Source: Streptomyces sp. NP-1717
GTDB taxonomy: Bacteria; Actinomycetota; Actinomycetes; Streptomycetales; Streptomycetaceae
NCBI RefSeq assembly: GCF_022695985.1
Contig: NZ_JAAPBF010000033.1
Location: 1-50,815, forward strand
DNA: 50,815 nucleotides
Direction: 5' to 3'
Position 1 is the stretch's first letter, and every line of letters begins with the position of its first letter. Position numbers and translations under genes: made by a program. Under the pieces are notes generated by a model. That model made no database searches, had not been told where the DNA came from, and saw only the letters and a list, made by a program, of their open reading frames with translations. Below are positions 43,874 through 50,815 of the stretch, piece after piece.

Positions 43874-44659
43874 ATGGGCACCATGCGGATCTCGAAGCTC
43901 GCCGAACGTTCCGGCGTTCCGGCCACCACCCTGCGGTTCTACGACACCGCGGGGCTGCTGCCCGCCGACCGGACCTCGGCCGGCTACCGCGTGTACGGCG
44001 AAGCCGCCGTCGAGCGGCTGGCGTTCATCGGCGCGGCCAAGCACCTGGGGCTGGCGCTCGGGGAGATCGGCGAGCTGCTCGGGGTGTGGGAAGCGGGCGC
44101 CTGTCGGGACGTGAAGGCCGACCTGCGGGTGCGGATCGCCGCCCGCCTGACCGAGGCCGAGTCCCGCGCCGCCGGGCTCGCCGCGTTCACCGCCTCCCTG
44201 CACACCGCCCTGGAGCACTTGAACGCTCTGCCCGACCGTGCAAGCCCGTGCAATCCCGAGTGCGGCTTCCTCTCCCCGTCGGCCCCGGCCACCGCCGTTG
44301 GTTCACGGCCGGTCGACGTGCGGCTCGCACCGAGCCACCAGGTGGCCGAGGCGGAGGCGGAGCGATGGCGGACGGCTCCGGTGGCCTGCTCCCTGACCGG
44401 CGACGGATTGCACGAGCGGACCGTCCAGTGGCGCGAGGTGGTCGACGGCGCCGTACGGACCTCGGTGCCGGAAGGGCTGCGGCTGACGCTGCCGGTCGAG
44501 CGGACGACGCGGGTGGCGGAGCTGGCGGCGGCGGAGCAGCGTTGCTGTCCGTTCTTCGACTTCCGGCTTCATCTCGACGGCCCGCGTCTGCACTTGGAGG
44601 TCCGTGCGCCGGCTGACGGTGCCCGGCTGCTTGCCGACCTGTTCGGGCCGGCCGCCTGA
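43874..44659 (+). CDS. MerR-family regulator with Cys-rich C-terminal domain
   Basis: A 261-residue MerR protein. The DNA-binding domain is clear (ISKLAERSGVPATTLRFYDT, then DRTSAGYRVYGEAAVERL). A dimerisation helix follows at about 85-125. Beyond it are SPCNPECGF (about 130) and, after a spacer domain, EQRCCPFFDFRLHL (about 221), so several cysteines could bind a metal or sense thiol-reactive compounds. The extra C-terminal domain makes it twice the size of classic MerR. The start at ATG 43874 fits a leaderless transcript; ATG 43883 is an alternative. Confidence 0.9.
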   Translation: MGTMRISKLAERSGVPATTLRFYDTAGLLPADRTSAGYRVYGEAAVERLAFIGAAKHLGLALGEIGELLGVWEAGACRDVKADLRVRIAARLTEAESRAAGLAAFTASLHTALEHLNALPDRASPCNPECGFLSPSAPATAVGSRPVDVRLAPSHQVAEAEAERWRTAPVACSLTGDGLHERTVQWREVVDGAVRTSVPEGLRLTLPVERTTRVAELAAAEQRCCPFFDFRLHLDGPRLHLEVRAPADGARLLADLFGPAA

Positions 44660-44682
44660 CGGCGTGTCCCCGTTCCGCCCGC

Positions 44683-44849
44683 TAGGCCCTGTCCGGCGGA
44701 TCTTCGGGGGCCCGGAGCGCCTGGCACGGCACCTCGCCGCGTTGTCGGACTCGTCCAAGTACGTCCAGTACGAGCACGATCCTCCGCCTTGCGATGCACC
44801 GCACCAGACGCCCCGGGCTGATCCCCGAAGATCCGCCGGACAGGGCCTA
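44683..44849. mobile_element. 167-bp MITE with 27-bp perfect terminal inverted repeats
   Basis: The ends 44683-44709 and 44823-44849 are perfect inverted copies of each other (27 bp, beginning TAGGCCCTGTCC). The outermost TA on each side may be the target duplication, leaving a 163-bp element. The inside has no transposase. The end sequence resembles those of IS5-group elements common in Streptomyces, so it probably moves with a transposase supplied elsewhere. It lies between the MerR gene and the YnfA gene, 25 bp from the latter's start. Confidence 0.88.
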
Positions 44850-44874
44850 ACCCCTTCTCCGGAAAGTCCCCGCC

Positions 44875-45210
44875 ATGCTCGTCGCCCGCTCCATCGCCCT
44901 GTTCGCCGTTGCCGCGTTGTTCGAAATCGGGGGCGCCTGGCTCGTCTGGCAGGGCATCCGCGAGCACAAGGGGTGGATCTGGATCGGTGCCGGCGTCATC
45001 GCGCTCGGTTTGTACGGGGTGATGGCCACCTTCCAGCACGATGAGAACTTCGGCCGGATCCTCGCCGCGTACGGCGGGATCTTCGTCGCCGGGTCGATCG
45101 CGTGGGGCATGGTCGCCGACGGTTACCGCCCGGACCGCTTCGATGTGATCGGCGCCCTGGTCTGCCTCGCCGGGATGGCGGTCATCATGTATGCCCCGCG
45201 CGGCCACTGA
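44875..45210 (+). CDS. ynfA: YnfA/UPF0060-family membrane protein
   Basis: A 111-residue protein with four membrane segments, matching UPF0060: [21 protein letters not shown] at the N-terminus, [36 protein letters not shown], then a terminal segment ending APRGH. Members resemble small multidrug transporters, and E. coli YnfA is linked to efflux. It follows the MerR gene with a MITE in between, so the regulator may control it, or the MITE may have separated or replaced the promoter. Ribosome site GGAAAG at 44861-44866. Confidence 0.92.
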   Translation: MLVARSIALFAVAALFEIGGAWLVWQGIREHKGWIWIGAGVIALGLYGVMATFQHDENFGRILAAYGGIFVAGSIAWGMVADGYRPDRFDVIGALVCLAGMAVIMYAPRGH

Positions 45211-45252
45211 GCCGACCGTCCGGCACGACACGTGCAACTGTTCGGGGCCGGT

Positions 45253-45297
45253 AGGTGTCTAGGGGTTAGCAGTTGGCCGTTCCGCTGAAAGACACCT
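45253..45297. promoter_or_regulatory. Inverted repeat upstream of the surface-protein gene
   Basis: Perfect 8-bp arms AGGTGTCT (45253-45260) and AGACACCT (45290-45297) with a 29-bp loop lie 33 bp before the start codon. They may be an operator or an mRNA leader stem. No known riboswitch is recognisable. Confidence 0.4.
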
Positions 45298-45330
45298 CCC
45301 GTTCAGCATGTCCCGACAGAGGATTCCGCA

Positions 45331-46605
45331 ATGCCGACCCCGCCGTACCGACGCCGCGTCTCCCGTTCCGCCGTCGCCACCCTCGGTGCCGCCGGGCTCG
45401 TCGCCCTGGGCGCCGCCCCCGCCGCCGTGGGCGACGAGGCGCCGCCCTCCCTGGCCCTCGGAGACATCAAGCCGATCACCGGAGTGAAGCCGGGGAGCCC
45501 GGTCGATCTGCCGGTCACCGTGGTGAACAACGGCACCACGACCGTCGACAAGGTGTGGATCAAGTACACCGCCACCCGGGGTCTCGCCTTCCCGGAGGTG
45601 CCTTCCAACTGCGTGAAGCAGTACGTCGGTGCGTACGACGAGATGCCCGAGCGGTGGATCGCGATATGCGCGTTCGACCAGGCGGTGAAGCCGGGCGTCG
45701 CCTACAAGCCCCAGAAGCCGTTCGCCGTCAAGGCCGAGAAGCACGCCTTCGACGACGAGATGTGGGTGGGCGTCACGGATTACGAGCCGTCACCGGACGA
45801 GAACAGCACCCCGGTTCCCGGCACCGCGCCGGAGATCGAACTGATCGAGTCACCGGCCGGGGGTACGGGGTCCGCGGACCGGTTCAGGGTGCCCGTCACG
45901 TCGGTCAACACGGCCGACTACGAGGTGACGGGCGCGGCGTTGCGGGGGAAGCCCGGCGACACGGTGACGATGAAGGTGACTTTCACCAACACCGGCCCCG
46001 GTTGGGTCTGGTCGAAGCCGGGGACTCCGTGGACGTCCGTCCTGGTCACGCTCCCCGCGGGAACGTCGGTCGTCAAGCCCGACTTCTACTGCAAGGTCAA
46101 GGGTAAGGTCTACGACTGCGGCCTCACCACCCGCCCGCAGGAACACCTGGAGACGGCGACCTTCACCTTCAAGCTGAAGATCGACAAGAAGGTGGCGGGC
46201 GCCAAGGGTTCGGTGGCGTTGAGCAACAGGAAGCTGCCGTTCGACCCCGACAAGAGCAACGACACGGCCCCCATCACGCTGGAGGTCACCGGCGGGGAGC
46301 CGGGCGGTACGGGCGGTACTGCGGGCGGCTCGGACGGTGGCTCCGGCTCGACCGGCGGGTCGAGCGGCGGTTCCACGGGCTCGACGGGCGGTTCGAGCGG
46401 CGGTTCCACCGGCTCGACGGGTGGGTCGTCGTCAACCGGCGGTGCCGGTACGGCCACGACCGGCGGCAACCTCGCGGCGACCGGCTCCTCCTCCGCCACA
46501 CTCCCGATCGCGGGCGCGGCCGCCGCGGCGGTGGTCATGGGCGCGGGCACCGTCCTCGTCGTACGCCGTCGCCGCGCGCGGCACGACAGCGACGGCTTCT
46601 CCTAG
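45331..46605 (+). CDS. Sortase-anchored cell-surface protein (LAATG)
   Basis: A 424-residue secreted protein. A signal peptide with RRRVSR and a hydrophobic core ends near 33. Two beta-rich regions follow (VDLPVTVVNNGTTTVDKVW near 58; GDTVTMKVTFTNTGPGW near 210), resembling DUF11-type surface domains, with paired cysteines. A Gly/Ser/Thr-rich spacer (about 325-375) leads to LAATG, a membrane segment and a RRRRAR tail, the layout of class E sortase substrates in actinomycetes. The protein should be covalently attached to peptidoglycan. The start has AGAGGA upstream. Confidence 0.92.
   Translation: MPTPPYRRRVSRSAVATLGAAGLVALGAAPAAVGDEAPPSLALGDIKPITGVKPGSPVDLPVTVVNNGTTTVDKVWIKYTATRGLAFPEVPSNCVKQYVGAYDEMPERWIAICAFDQAVKPGVAYKPQKPFAVKAEKHAFDDEMWVGVTDYEPSPDENSTPVPGTAPEIELIESPAGGTGSADRFRVPVTSVNTADYEVTGAALRGKPGDTVTMKVTFTNTGPGWVWSKPGTPWTSVLVTLPAGTSVVKPDFYCKVKGKVYDCGLTTRPQEHLETATFTFKLKIDKKVAGAKGSVALSNRKLPFDPDKSNDTAPITLEVTGGEPGGTGGTAGGSDGGSGSTGGSSGGSTGSTGGSSGGSTGSTGGSSSTGGAGTATTGGNLAATGSSSATLPIAGAAAAAVVMGAGTVLVVRRRRARHDSDGFS
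46345..46430 (+). repeat. 33-bp coding tandem repeat in the surface-protein spacer
   Basis: An 11-codon unit (GSTGGSSGGST) is repeated about 2.6 times, at 46345-46377, 46378-46410 and part of a third copy. Copy-number changes would lengthen or shorten the cell-wall spacer without a frameshift. Confidence 0.8.
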
Positions 46606-46615
46606 GCAATGAAGA

Positions 46616-46647
46616 AGGGCACCGGGCGCAAGCCCGTCAGGTGCCCT
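46616..46647. terminator. Bidirectional terminator hairpin
   Basis: Arms AGGGCACC (46616-46623) and GGTGCCCT (46640-46647) enclose an inner GGGC/GCCC stem. It lies between the convergent surface-protein gene and response-regulator gene. Confidence 0.75.
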
Positions 46648-46758
46648 GGAACGCACACGCCCGGGCCGCGAGTTGAACGCCCACGAGTACGGCGCGCGGT
46701 GCACGACCCGGAACACTTCTGGCTTCGAAAGCCGTCCGGACGACCGCTTGGGTCTCCC

Positions 46759-47415
46759 TCACAGGTCGTCCAGTCCGATCAGTCCGTCCTGGATCGCCCG
46801 CGCCAGGAGTGCGGCTTTGGTCGGGGCCTGTCTGCCGCTCATCGCGTACTTGACACGGATGTGTTCGAGGTGGGTGTTCACCGTGTGCGGGGATATGCCG
46901 AGGCGTTGGCCGACGAACGCCTTCGACTCGGACTGGAACCATTCGATCAGCACCTCGGTCTCGCGGGCCGAGAGACTGGGCCGGGTGGCGGAGCGGTCGC
47001 CGGCCAGCGCGCCTGCCAGCGAGGGCGGGGTGTAGCCGCGGCCCGCCGCCGCCATCACGGCCGCCTCCAGGAGATGCTCGGCTCCCTCGGCCTTGGTCAG
47101 GTAGCTGAGCGCCCCCAACTCCAGGCACTGCAGAGCGGTGTCGTCGTCCGCGCGCATCGAATAGACGACGAGCCGCCGTCCCGCCTCGGTCAGTCTGCGC
47201 AGCTCGCCCATCGCGGGTACGGGTCCGCCCAGGTGCAGGTCGAGGATCACCACGTCGGCGGTGACGCCTTCGCCGGTCCAGGCGGCCCGGACGTTCTCGC
47301 TGGAAGCAGCGACCCGGATCGGCGGGGTGCCCGCCGTCAGCCACTGTGCGATTCCGGCCCGTACCGCGGGGTGGTCGTCGATGATGACCGCGGTCAGCCC
47401 GGTCACTTCCGCCAT
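46759..47415 (-). CDS. LuxR/NarL-type response regulator
   Basis: A 218-residue two-component regulator. The receiver domain has the acidic pair Asp13-Asp14 (VIIDDHPAV) and the phospho-acceptor Asp59 (VVILDLHLGG), with Ser and Lys (VYSM, LTKAEG) in the usual places. The output domain has the LuxR helix-turn-helix SARETEVLIEWF...LGISPHTVNTHLEHI near 150-190. It overlaps the membrane protein gene upstream by 13 bp and completes a three-gene operon with the sensor kinase. The start ATG at 47415 was chosen because the longer frame runs out of frame through that gene. Confidence 0.92.
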   Translation of the reverse strand: MAEVTGLTAVIIDDHPAVRAGIAQWLTAGTPPIRVAASSENVRAAWTGEGVTADVVILDLHLGGPVPAMGELRRLTEAGRRLVVYSMRADDDTALQCLELGALSYLTKAEGAEHLLEAAVMAAAGRGYTPPSLAGALAGDRSATRPSLSARETEVLIEWFQSESKAFVGQRLGISPHTVNTHLEHIRVKYAMSGRQAPTKAALLARAIQDGLIGLDDL

Positions 47416-48494
47416 CGCGTCTCCAAGCGCTGGAATTGCCCGTACCCGCCGTATTCGACGACGACCGGCCCGGTGGAGGGGGCGGGGGCCACGGTTCCGG
47501 CGTCGGCGATCACGGCGATGCGCACTTCCTCCTCGGTACGCAGCACACTCACCCTGGCACGCCGTCGCGCCGCCGACAATGCTGTCACCAGTGGCCCGGT
47601 CAGCTCCTGGCGGATGCGGAGGGGAAGTTCGACGGCCGCGCCACTGACGGCGAAGGAAACGTCCACACCTCGTCGTTCGGCCACGTCGACGCAGGCGGTG
47701 ACCTCGTGGACCAGCGGGTCGGGTACGTCGTCGTTCTGCGCGAAGAGGCGGCGCAACTGTGTGGCCGTCAGGGCGCACTGCCGCTGGGTGTCTTCGTCGC
47801 GCGGGTCGGTGACACCGTCGGCCAGGCCGGCGAGCAGCGGCAGAACCGTGCCCATCTGTGCGGCGAACAGGTCGCGTTGCCTTTCCCGCCACTGGTGCGC
47901 CGCGAGCATCCTGGTCAGCAGCCGGTCGCGTTCCTCGGCCGCCTCCGCCGCCTCCCGGCTGCGGCCGCACAGCACCCTCGTGATCACGACGACGGCCAAC
48001 TGCACGCCGACCGCGCCGAAGGCGGTGGCGCCGGCCGTGCCGAGCGCGGCGCGGTCGGGCGTGCCCGCGACCAGGAACAGCCCCGCGCTCATCGTCAGGT
48101 GCGCGGCCAGGACGGTGACCAGGAGCCGGACCCGGTCCAGCAACAGCAGCAGGACGTACCAGCCCGCCAGGCCGAACGACCAGTCCGGTGCCTGGAAACG
48201 CCGCTCGGGGGAGACCGCCACGGTGGCGGCGGTCGCGGCGGCGAGGACGAGCAGGGTGCCCGTCACCGTCAGCGCGGCGGGCAGGGGCCTGCGCCTGAAC
48301 ACCCACCAGGAGCAGGCACTTGTGACGACGGCCAGGACGGCGAAGGCGCACGCGGCCAGGCCCCGGTGCCGGTAGTCCTCCTCCAACAGCGGGCGCAGGG
48401 ACAGGCCGAACAGCAGGACGGCCGTGGCACAGACCAGGACGATCCGCATCGTCGCGTACACGTGCCCGGTGGGCCCGCGCCGGTGCTCAGTCAC
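47403..48494 (-). CDS. Kinase-like membrane protein with degenerate ATPase region
   Basis: A 363-residue protein. Five or so membrane segments fill residues 15-175 (for example IVLVCATAVLLFGLSL and LVTVLAAHLTMSAGLFLV), followed by a coiled helix region (EAAEAAEERDRLLTRMLAAHQ) and a cytoplasmic part whose order recalls NarL-group histidine kinases. No phospho-acceptor His motif is clear, and the ATP-binding N and G boxes are not recognisable (the end reads VVEYGGYGQFQRLETRWRK). It probably cannot phosphorylate by itself and may assist or restrain the neighbouring kinase. Overlaps on both sides show co-translation. Confidence 0.75.
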   Translation of the reverse strand: MTEHRRGPTGHVYATMRIVLVCATAVLLFGLSLRPLLEEDYRHRGLAACAFAVLAVVTSACSWWVFRRRPLPAALTVTGTLLVLAAATAATVAVSPERRFQAPDWSFGLAGWYVLLLLLDRVRLLVTVLAAHLTMSAGLFLVAGTPDRAALGTAGATAFGAVGVQLAVVVITRVLCGRSREAAEAAEERDRLLTRMLAAHQWRERQRDLFAAQMGTVLPLLAGLADGVTDPRDEDTQRQCALTATQLRRLFAQNDDVPDPLVHEVTACVDVAERRGVDVSFAVSGAAVELPLRIRQELTGPLVTALSAARRRARVSVLRTEEEVRIAVIADAGTVAPAPSTGPVVVEYGGYGQFQRLETRWRK

Positions 48495-49668
48495 CGGGCC
48501 ACTCCAGCCGTACGCACGTCCCCGCCCCGGGCTGCGAGCGCACCGTCGCGCACCCTCCCGCCGCGGCCATCCGTTCGGTGATCGAGCCGCGGATACCGCG
48601 CCGGGTGGGCGGTACCCCGGCCGGGTCGAAGCCCACTCCGTCGTCGCACACCACGACGACGACGCGCTTCCCGTCCCGGCATACGCTCAGCGTGGCCGAG
48701 TCGGTTCGGGCATGCCGCTCCACGTTCGCCAGTACCTCGTGCAACGCACGGACGAAGGCCAGGGCCACCGAGGCGGGTACGGGTCCGCCGGCCTCTTCGG
48801 CACGGACGTGGACGTTGATCCGGCTGCTTCCCAGGACGGTACGCAGAGAGGCCGACAGGTCCACGGGACTGTCCCGCGCGGGGTGCTCGCCCGCCGTGCC
48901 GGTGAGTATGGCGAGGTCGCGCCGGGCGTACCCGGCGACCTCGTCCGGATTCGCGTCCTGGCCGCGAACCGCCACCATGAGGAACGTCGAGGCGGCCGTG
49001 TCGTGGAGCAGCGCGAGGTATTCCCGCTCCTGGCGGTGCCGGGCCAGGGCCAGCGCCTCGGCGCGGGCCAGTGCCGAACTGCGGCGGCGCAACCGGTCGA
49101 CCCGCCGCCCCGACCGGCGCAGCAGAATGAAGCCCAGACGGGCGAGGAAACACTCGAAGACCAGGCGTGGCACGAGCGTGTCGACGTCCTCGGAGCCGGT
49201 CACGGCCAGGTCGTGGGCGAGAAGCCCCACGACGCAGGGCACGGCCACCGTCGGGGGCCACTCCCACTGGAGGGTGATCGCCGTGGTGGTCAGCACGTTC
49301 AGGGCCCACAGGCTCGTCGCCGCGCCCAGCGCGTCCTGACTGCCGCAGACGGCTACGACGCGCAGGAGGGCACAGCCCAACGACAGTACCGGGGCCCGCC
49401 CGGTGAGCCCTGTCCAGCAGTCCACCGCGGCGCCGGCGAGCATCAGCCCGAACAGCGCGTACCCCAGGGGCAGCGCCTGCTCCGGCACCGCGAGAAGGCC
49501 GAAGGCGCTGATGACCACGACCGTCACACCGCGCACGGGGCCGGCCAGCCGGCGTGCGGAGGCCAGGAACAGCGCCTCGGTACCGCCGCTCCAGGAAGTG
49601 GCGTCCGCTGCGTCCGGTTCAGGGTTCTGAAGCACCGGCTTCAGGCGGTGGGGCGCCTGCGCGGGCAT
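48487..49668 (-). CDS. NarL-group sensor histidine kinase
   Basis: A 393-residue membrane kinase. Several membrane segments occupy about 45-185, then a helical linker leads to the phospho-acceptor His222 in LLHDTAAS (HisKA_3 type). The ATPase domain has the N box HEVLANVERHA (about 307) and G box CDDGVGFDP (about 334), with RRGIRGSITERM after it. It should sense an unknown signal at the membrane and phosphorylate the LuxR-type regulator at 46759. An 8-bp overlap joins it to the kinase-like gene. On the minus strand a TATAGT (49739-49734) could be its -10 box. Confidence 0.92.
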   Translation of the reverse strand: MPAQAPHRLKPVLQNPEPDAADATSWSGGTEALFLASARRLAGPVRGVTVVVISAFGLLAVPEQALPLGYALFGLMLAGAAVDCWTGLTGRAPVLSLGCALLRVVAVCGSQDALGAATSLWALNVLTTTAITLQWEWPPTVAVPCVVGLLAHDLAVTGSEDVDTLVPRLVFECFLARLGFILLRRSGRRVDRLRRRSSALARAEALALARHRQEREYLALLHDTAASTFLMVAVRGQDANPDEVAGYARRDLAILTGTAGEHPARDSPVDLSASLRTVLGSSRINVHVRAEEAGGPVPASVALAFVRALHEVLANVERHARTDSATLSVCRDGKRVVVVVCDDGVGFDPAGVPPTRRGIRGSITERMAAAGGCATVRSQPGAGTCVRLEWPGD

Positions 49669-49881
49669 CGGAGCACCGCCTCCTGGGCTGGGTTGGTCCG
49701 CTTGCGCGCGGGCCGGATTCCGAAGACCCGCGGACTATACCGAAGCCGGCTGAAGACCGGCGTTGTCCCTGCGTACCGGCTGGTCCTCATGGGACAGGTC
49801 GGTCGAACACGCGATGTGTGTACGGGAGTTCGTGGCTAGCTTCGGTTCCCCCCATGTTCCTCGATGCCGAAGGTCGGGTTG

Positions 49882-50815
49882 ATGACGAGAACAAGAACCA
49901 GCCGAAGTTGGGCCGTCCTGGCCGCGGTCTGCGCGGCCCTGATGATGTCGTTCGGTCTCGCTCCGCAAGCCGGTGCCGCCGCGGCCTGGCCGGTCCTGAG
50001 CAACGGATCCGCGGGCGCGGACGTCGGCACCGCCCAGTACCTCCTGCGAAGCCACGGGCACGGGATCGCCCCGGACGGGGCGTTCGGTGCGGAGACCGCG
50101 AACGCCACACGCGCCTTCCAGGCGTCCAAGGGGTACGCCGTGGACGGGGTGATCGGCGCCGAGACGTGGCCCGGGCTGATCGTCACCGTCCGACAGGGCT
50201 CCACCGGTGACGCGGTGGCCGCCGCGCAGACGGCGTTGAACAAACACGGCTACGGCCTGGCCGTGGACGGCCAGTTCGGGCCGGCAACCACCTCCGCGGT
50301 GACCGGCTTCCAGGGCCGCCAGGGGCTCACGGCGGACGGGATCGTCGGCCCGGACACCTGGCGGAGCCTCGTCGGCCAGGGCGGAGGCGGCGGAGGCGGC
50401 AGTTCCCTGCCCATCCCGCGCGACACGCTCGGCCGCGGCCACTACGGCGCCCCGCACCACGACTATCCGGCGCTCGACCTGCCGGTCGGCACCGGAACCC
50501 CGGTGTACGCGGTGGACTCCGGCGTCGCCCACCAGATCAACAACGCCCGCTGCGGGCTCGGCTACGAGGTCGTCGGCGACAACGGAGCCACCTACTACTA
50601 CTGCCACTTCTCCGCGCACGGCGCCGGATCCGGTGTCCGGGTCGGAGCCGGAACCCAGCTCGGCCTGTCCGGCAGTACCGGCAACTCGACCGGCCCGCAT
50701 CTGCACCTGGAGATCGTCGCGGGCGGCGCCAACCGCTGCCCGCAGCCCTACCTGCTGGCCATCTACGACGGAACCACCCCGCCCGCGGTCGGCAGCCTCC
50801 CGACCGGTGGCTGCA
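49882..50815 (+). CDS. Secreted M23 peptidase with two peptidoglycan-binding domains (3' end outside the window)
   Basis: An open frame of 311 codons that runs off the right edge. A signal peptide (WAVLAAVCAALMMSFGL, cleavage near 33 after AGAAA) is followed by two peptidoglycan-binding repeats (QYLLRSHGHGIAPDGAFG and NKHGYGLAVDGQFG, about 40-170), a Gly linker, and an M23 metallopeptidase domain with HHDYPALDLPVG, YYYCHFSAH and GPHLHLE. These residues bind the zinc of a cell-wall endopeptidase. Cysteines in ARCGLGY and YYYCH may form a disulfide. The start ATG 49882 has AAGG 8 bp upstream; ATG 49864 is in frame. The divergent kinase operon shares the upstream region. Confidence 0.9.
   Translation, partial: MTRTRTSRSWAVLAAVCAALMMSFGLAPQAGAAAAWPVLSNGSAGADVGTAQYLLRSHGHGIAPDGAFGAETANATRAFQASKGYAVDGVIGAETWPGLIVTVRQGSTGDAVAAAQTALNKHGYGLAVDGQFGPATTSAVTGFQGRQGLTADGIVGPDTWRSLVGQGGGGGGGSSLPIPRDTLGRGHYGAPHHDYPALDLPVGTGTPVYAVDSGVAHQINNARCGLGYEVVGDNGATYYYCHFSAHGAGSGVRVGAGTQLGLSGSTGNSTGPHLHLEIVAGGANRCPQPYLLAIYDGTTPPAVGSLPTGGC

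Noticed and set aside
44710..44822. A transposase gene inside the inverted-repeat element.
   Set aside because: The inside is only 113 bp, too short for a transposase; it is a non-autonomous element.

Overview
The window is high-GC actinomycete DNA, most likely from Streptomyces or a close relative. Coding frames have strong third-position GC, genes often overlap as ATGA or GTGA, start codons include GTG and TTG, and one gene carries a rare TTA codon. I worked by reading only; no database search was possible.

Positions 165-34271 hold a non-ribosomal peptide (NRPS) gene cluster, possibly continuing left of the window. Block 1 (165-19914) reads left to right: a type II thioesterase, a SyrP/KtzO-like Fe(II)/2-oxoglutarate dioxygenase, a free A-T didomain with a glutamine-like code, a damaged C-T-C NRPS followed in another frame by a degenerate A-T, a 758-bp gap, a 3498-residue NRPS (A-C-T-C-A-T-C-A-T-TE) and an MbtH protein. 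A strong intrinsic terminator follows MbtH.

Block 2 (20150-34271) is a tightly packed precursor set: both glutamate mutase subunits (giving 3-methylaspartate), an AsnRS-like amidotransferase/ligase core, a glutamate-synthase-like FMN protein, a KAS III enzyme, and a BtrJ/BtrK/BtrI-like set (ATP-grasp ligase, PLP decarboxylase, free ACP). These are followed by a KAS III relative without its cysteine, a split pair of acyl-CoA dehydrogenase-like proteins, an Sfp-type PPTase, a small unknown protein and an MFS exporter. My working model is that glutamate becomes 3-methylaspartate, is tethered to the ACP, decarboxylated to a 3-amino-2-methylpropionyl (beta-aminoisobutyryl) unit, perhaps desaturated, and then passed to the NRPS. 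Two C-T modules lack adenylation domains and need loading in trans, so they are natural acceptors. This link is inference.

From 34557 rightwards the genes look like ordinary chromosomal or accessory genes: an atypical SDR, a secreted SH3 protein, a pentapeptide-repeat membrane protein (TTA codon), a MarR/MFS pair, a reductase group (zinc-independent quinone reductase, F420/NADP-reductase-like protein, LLM flavoprotein, DoxX) next to a divergent TetR, a MerR regulator with a leaderless-type promoter, a 167-bp MITE, a YnfA protein, a sortase-anchored surface protein, a three-gene signalling operon (kinase, kinase-like membrane protein, LuxR-type regulator) and a secreted M23 peptidase cut by the window end. 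No cluster-specific regulator is present in the window.
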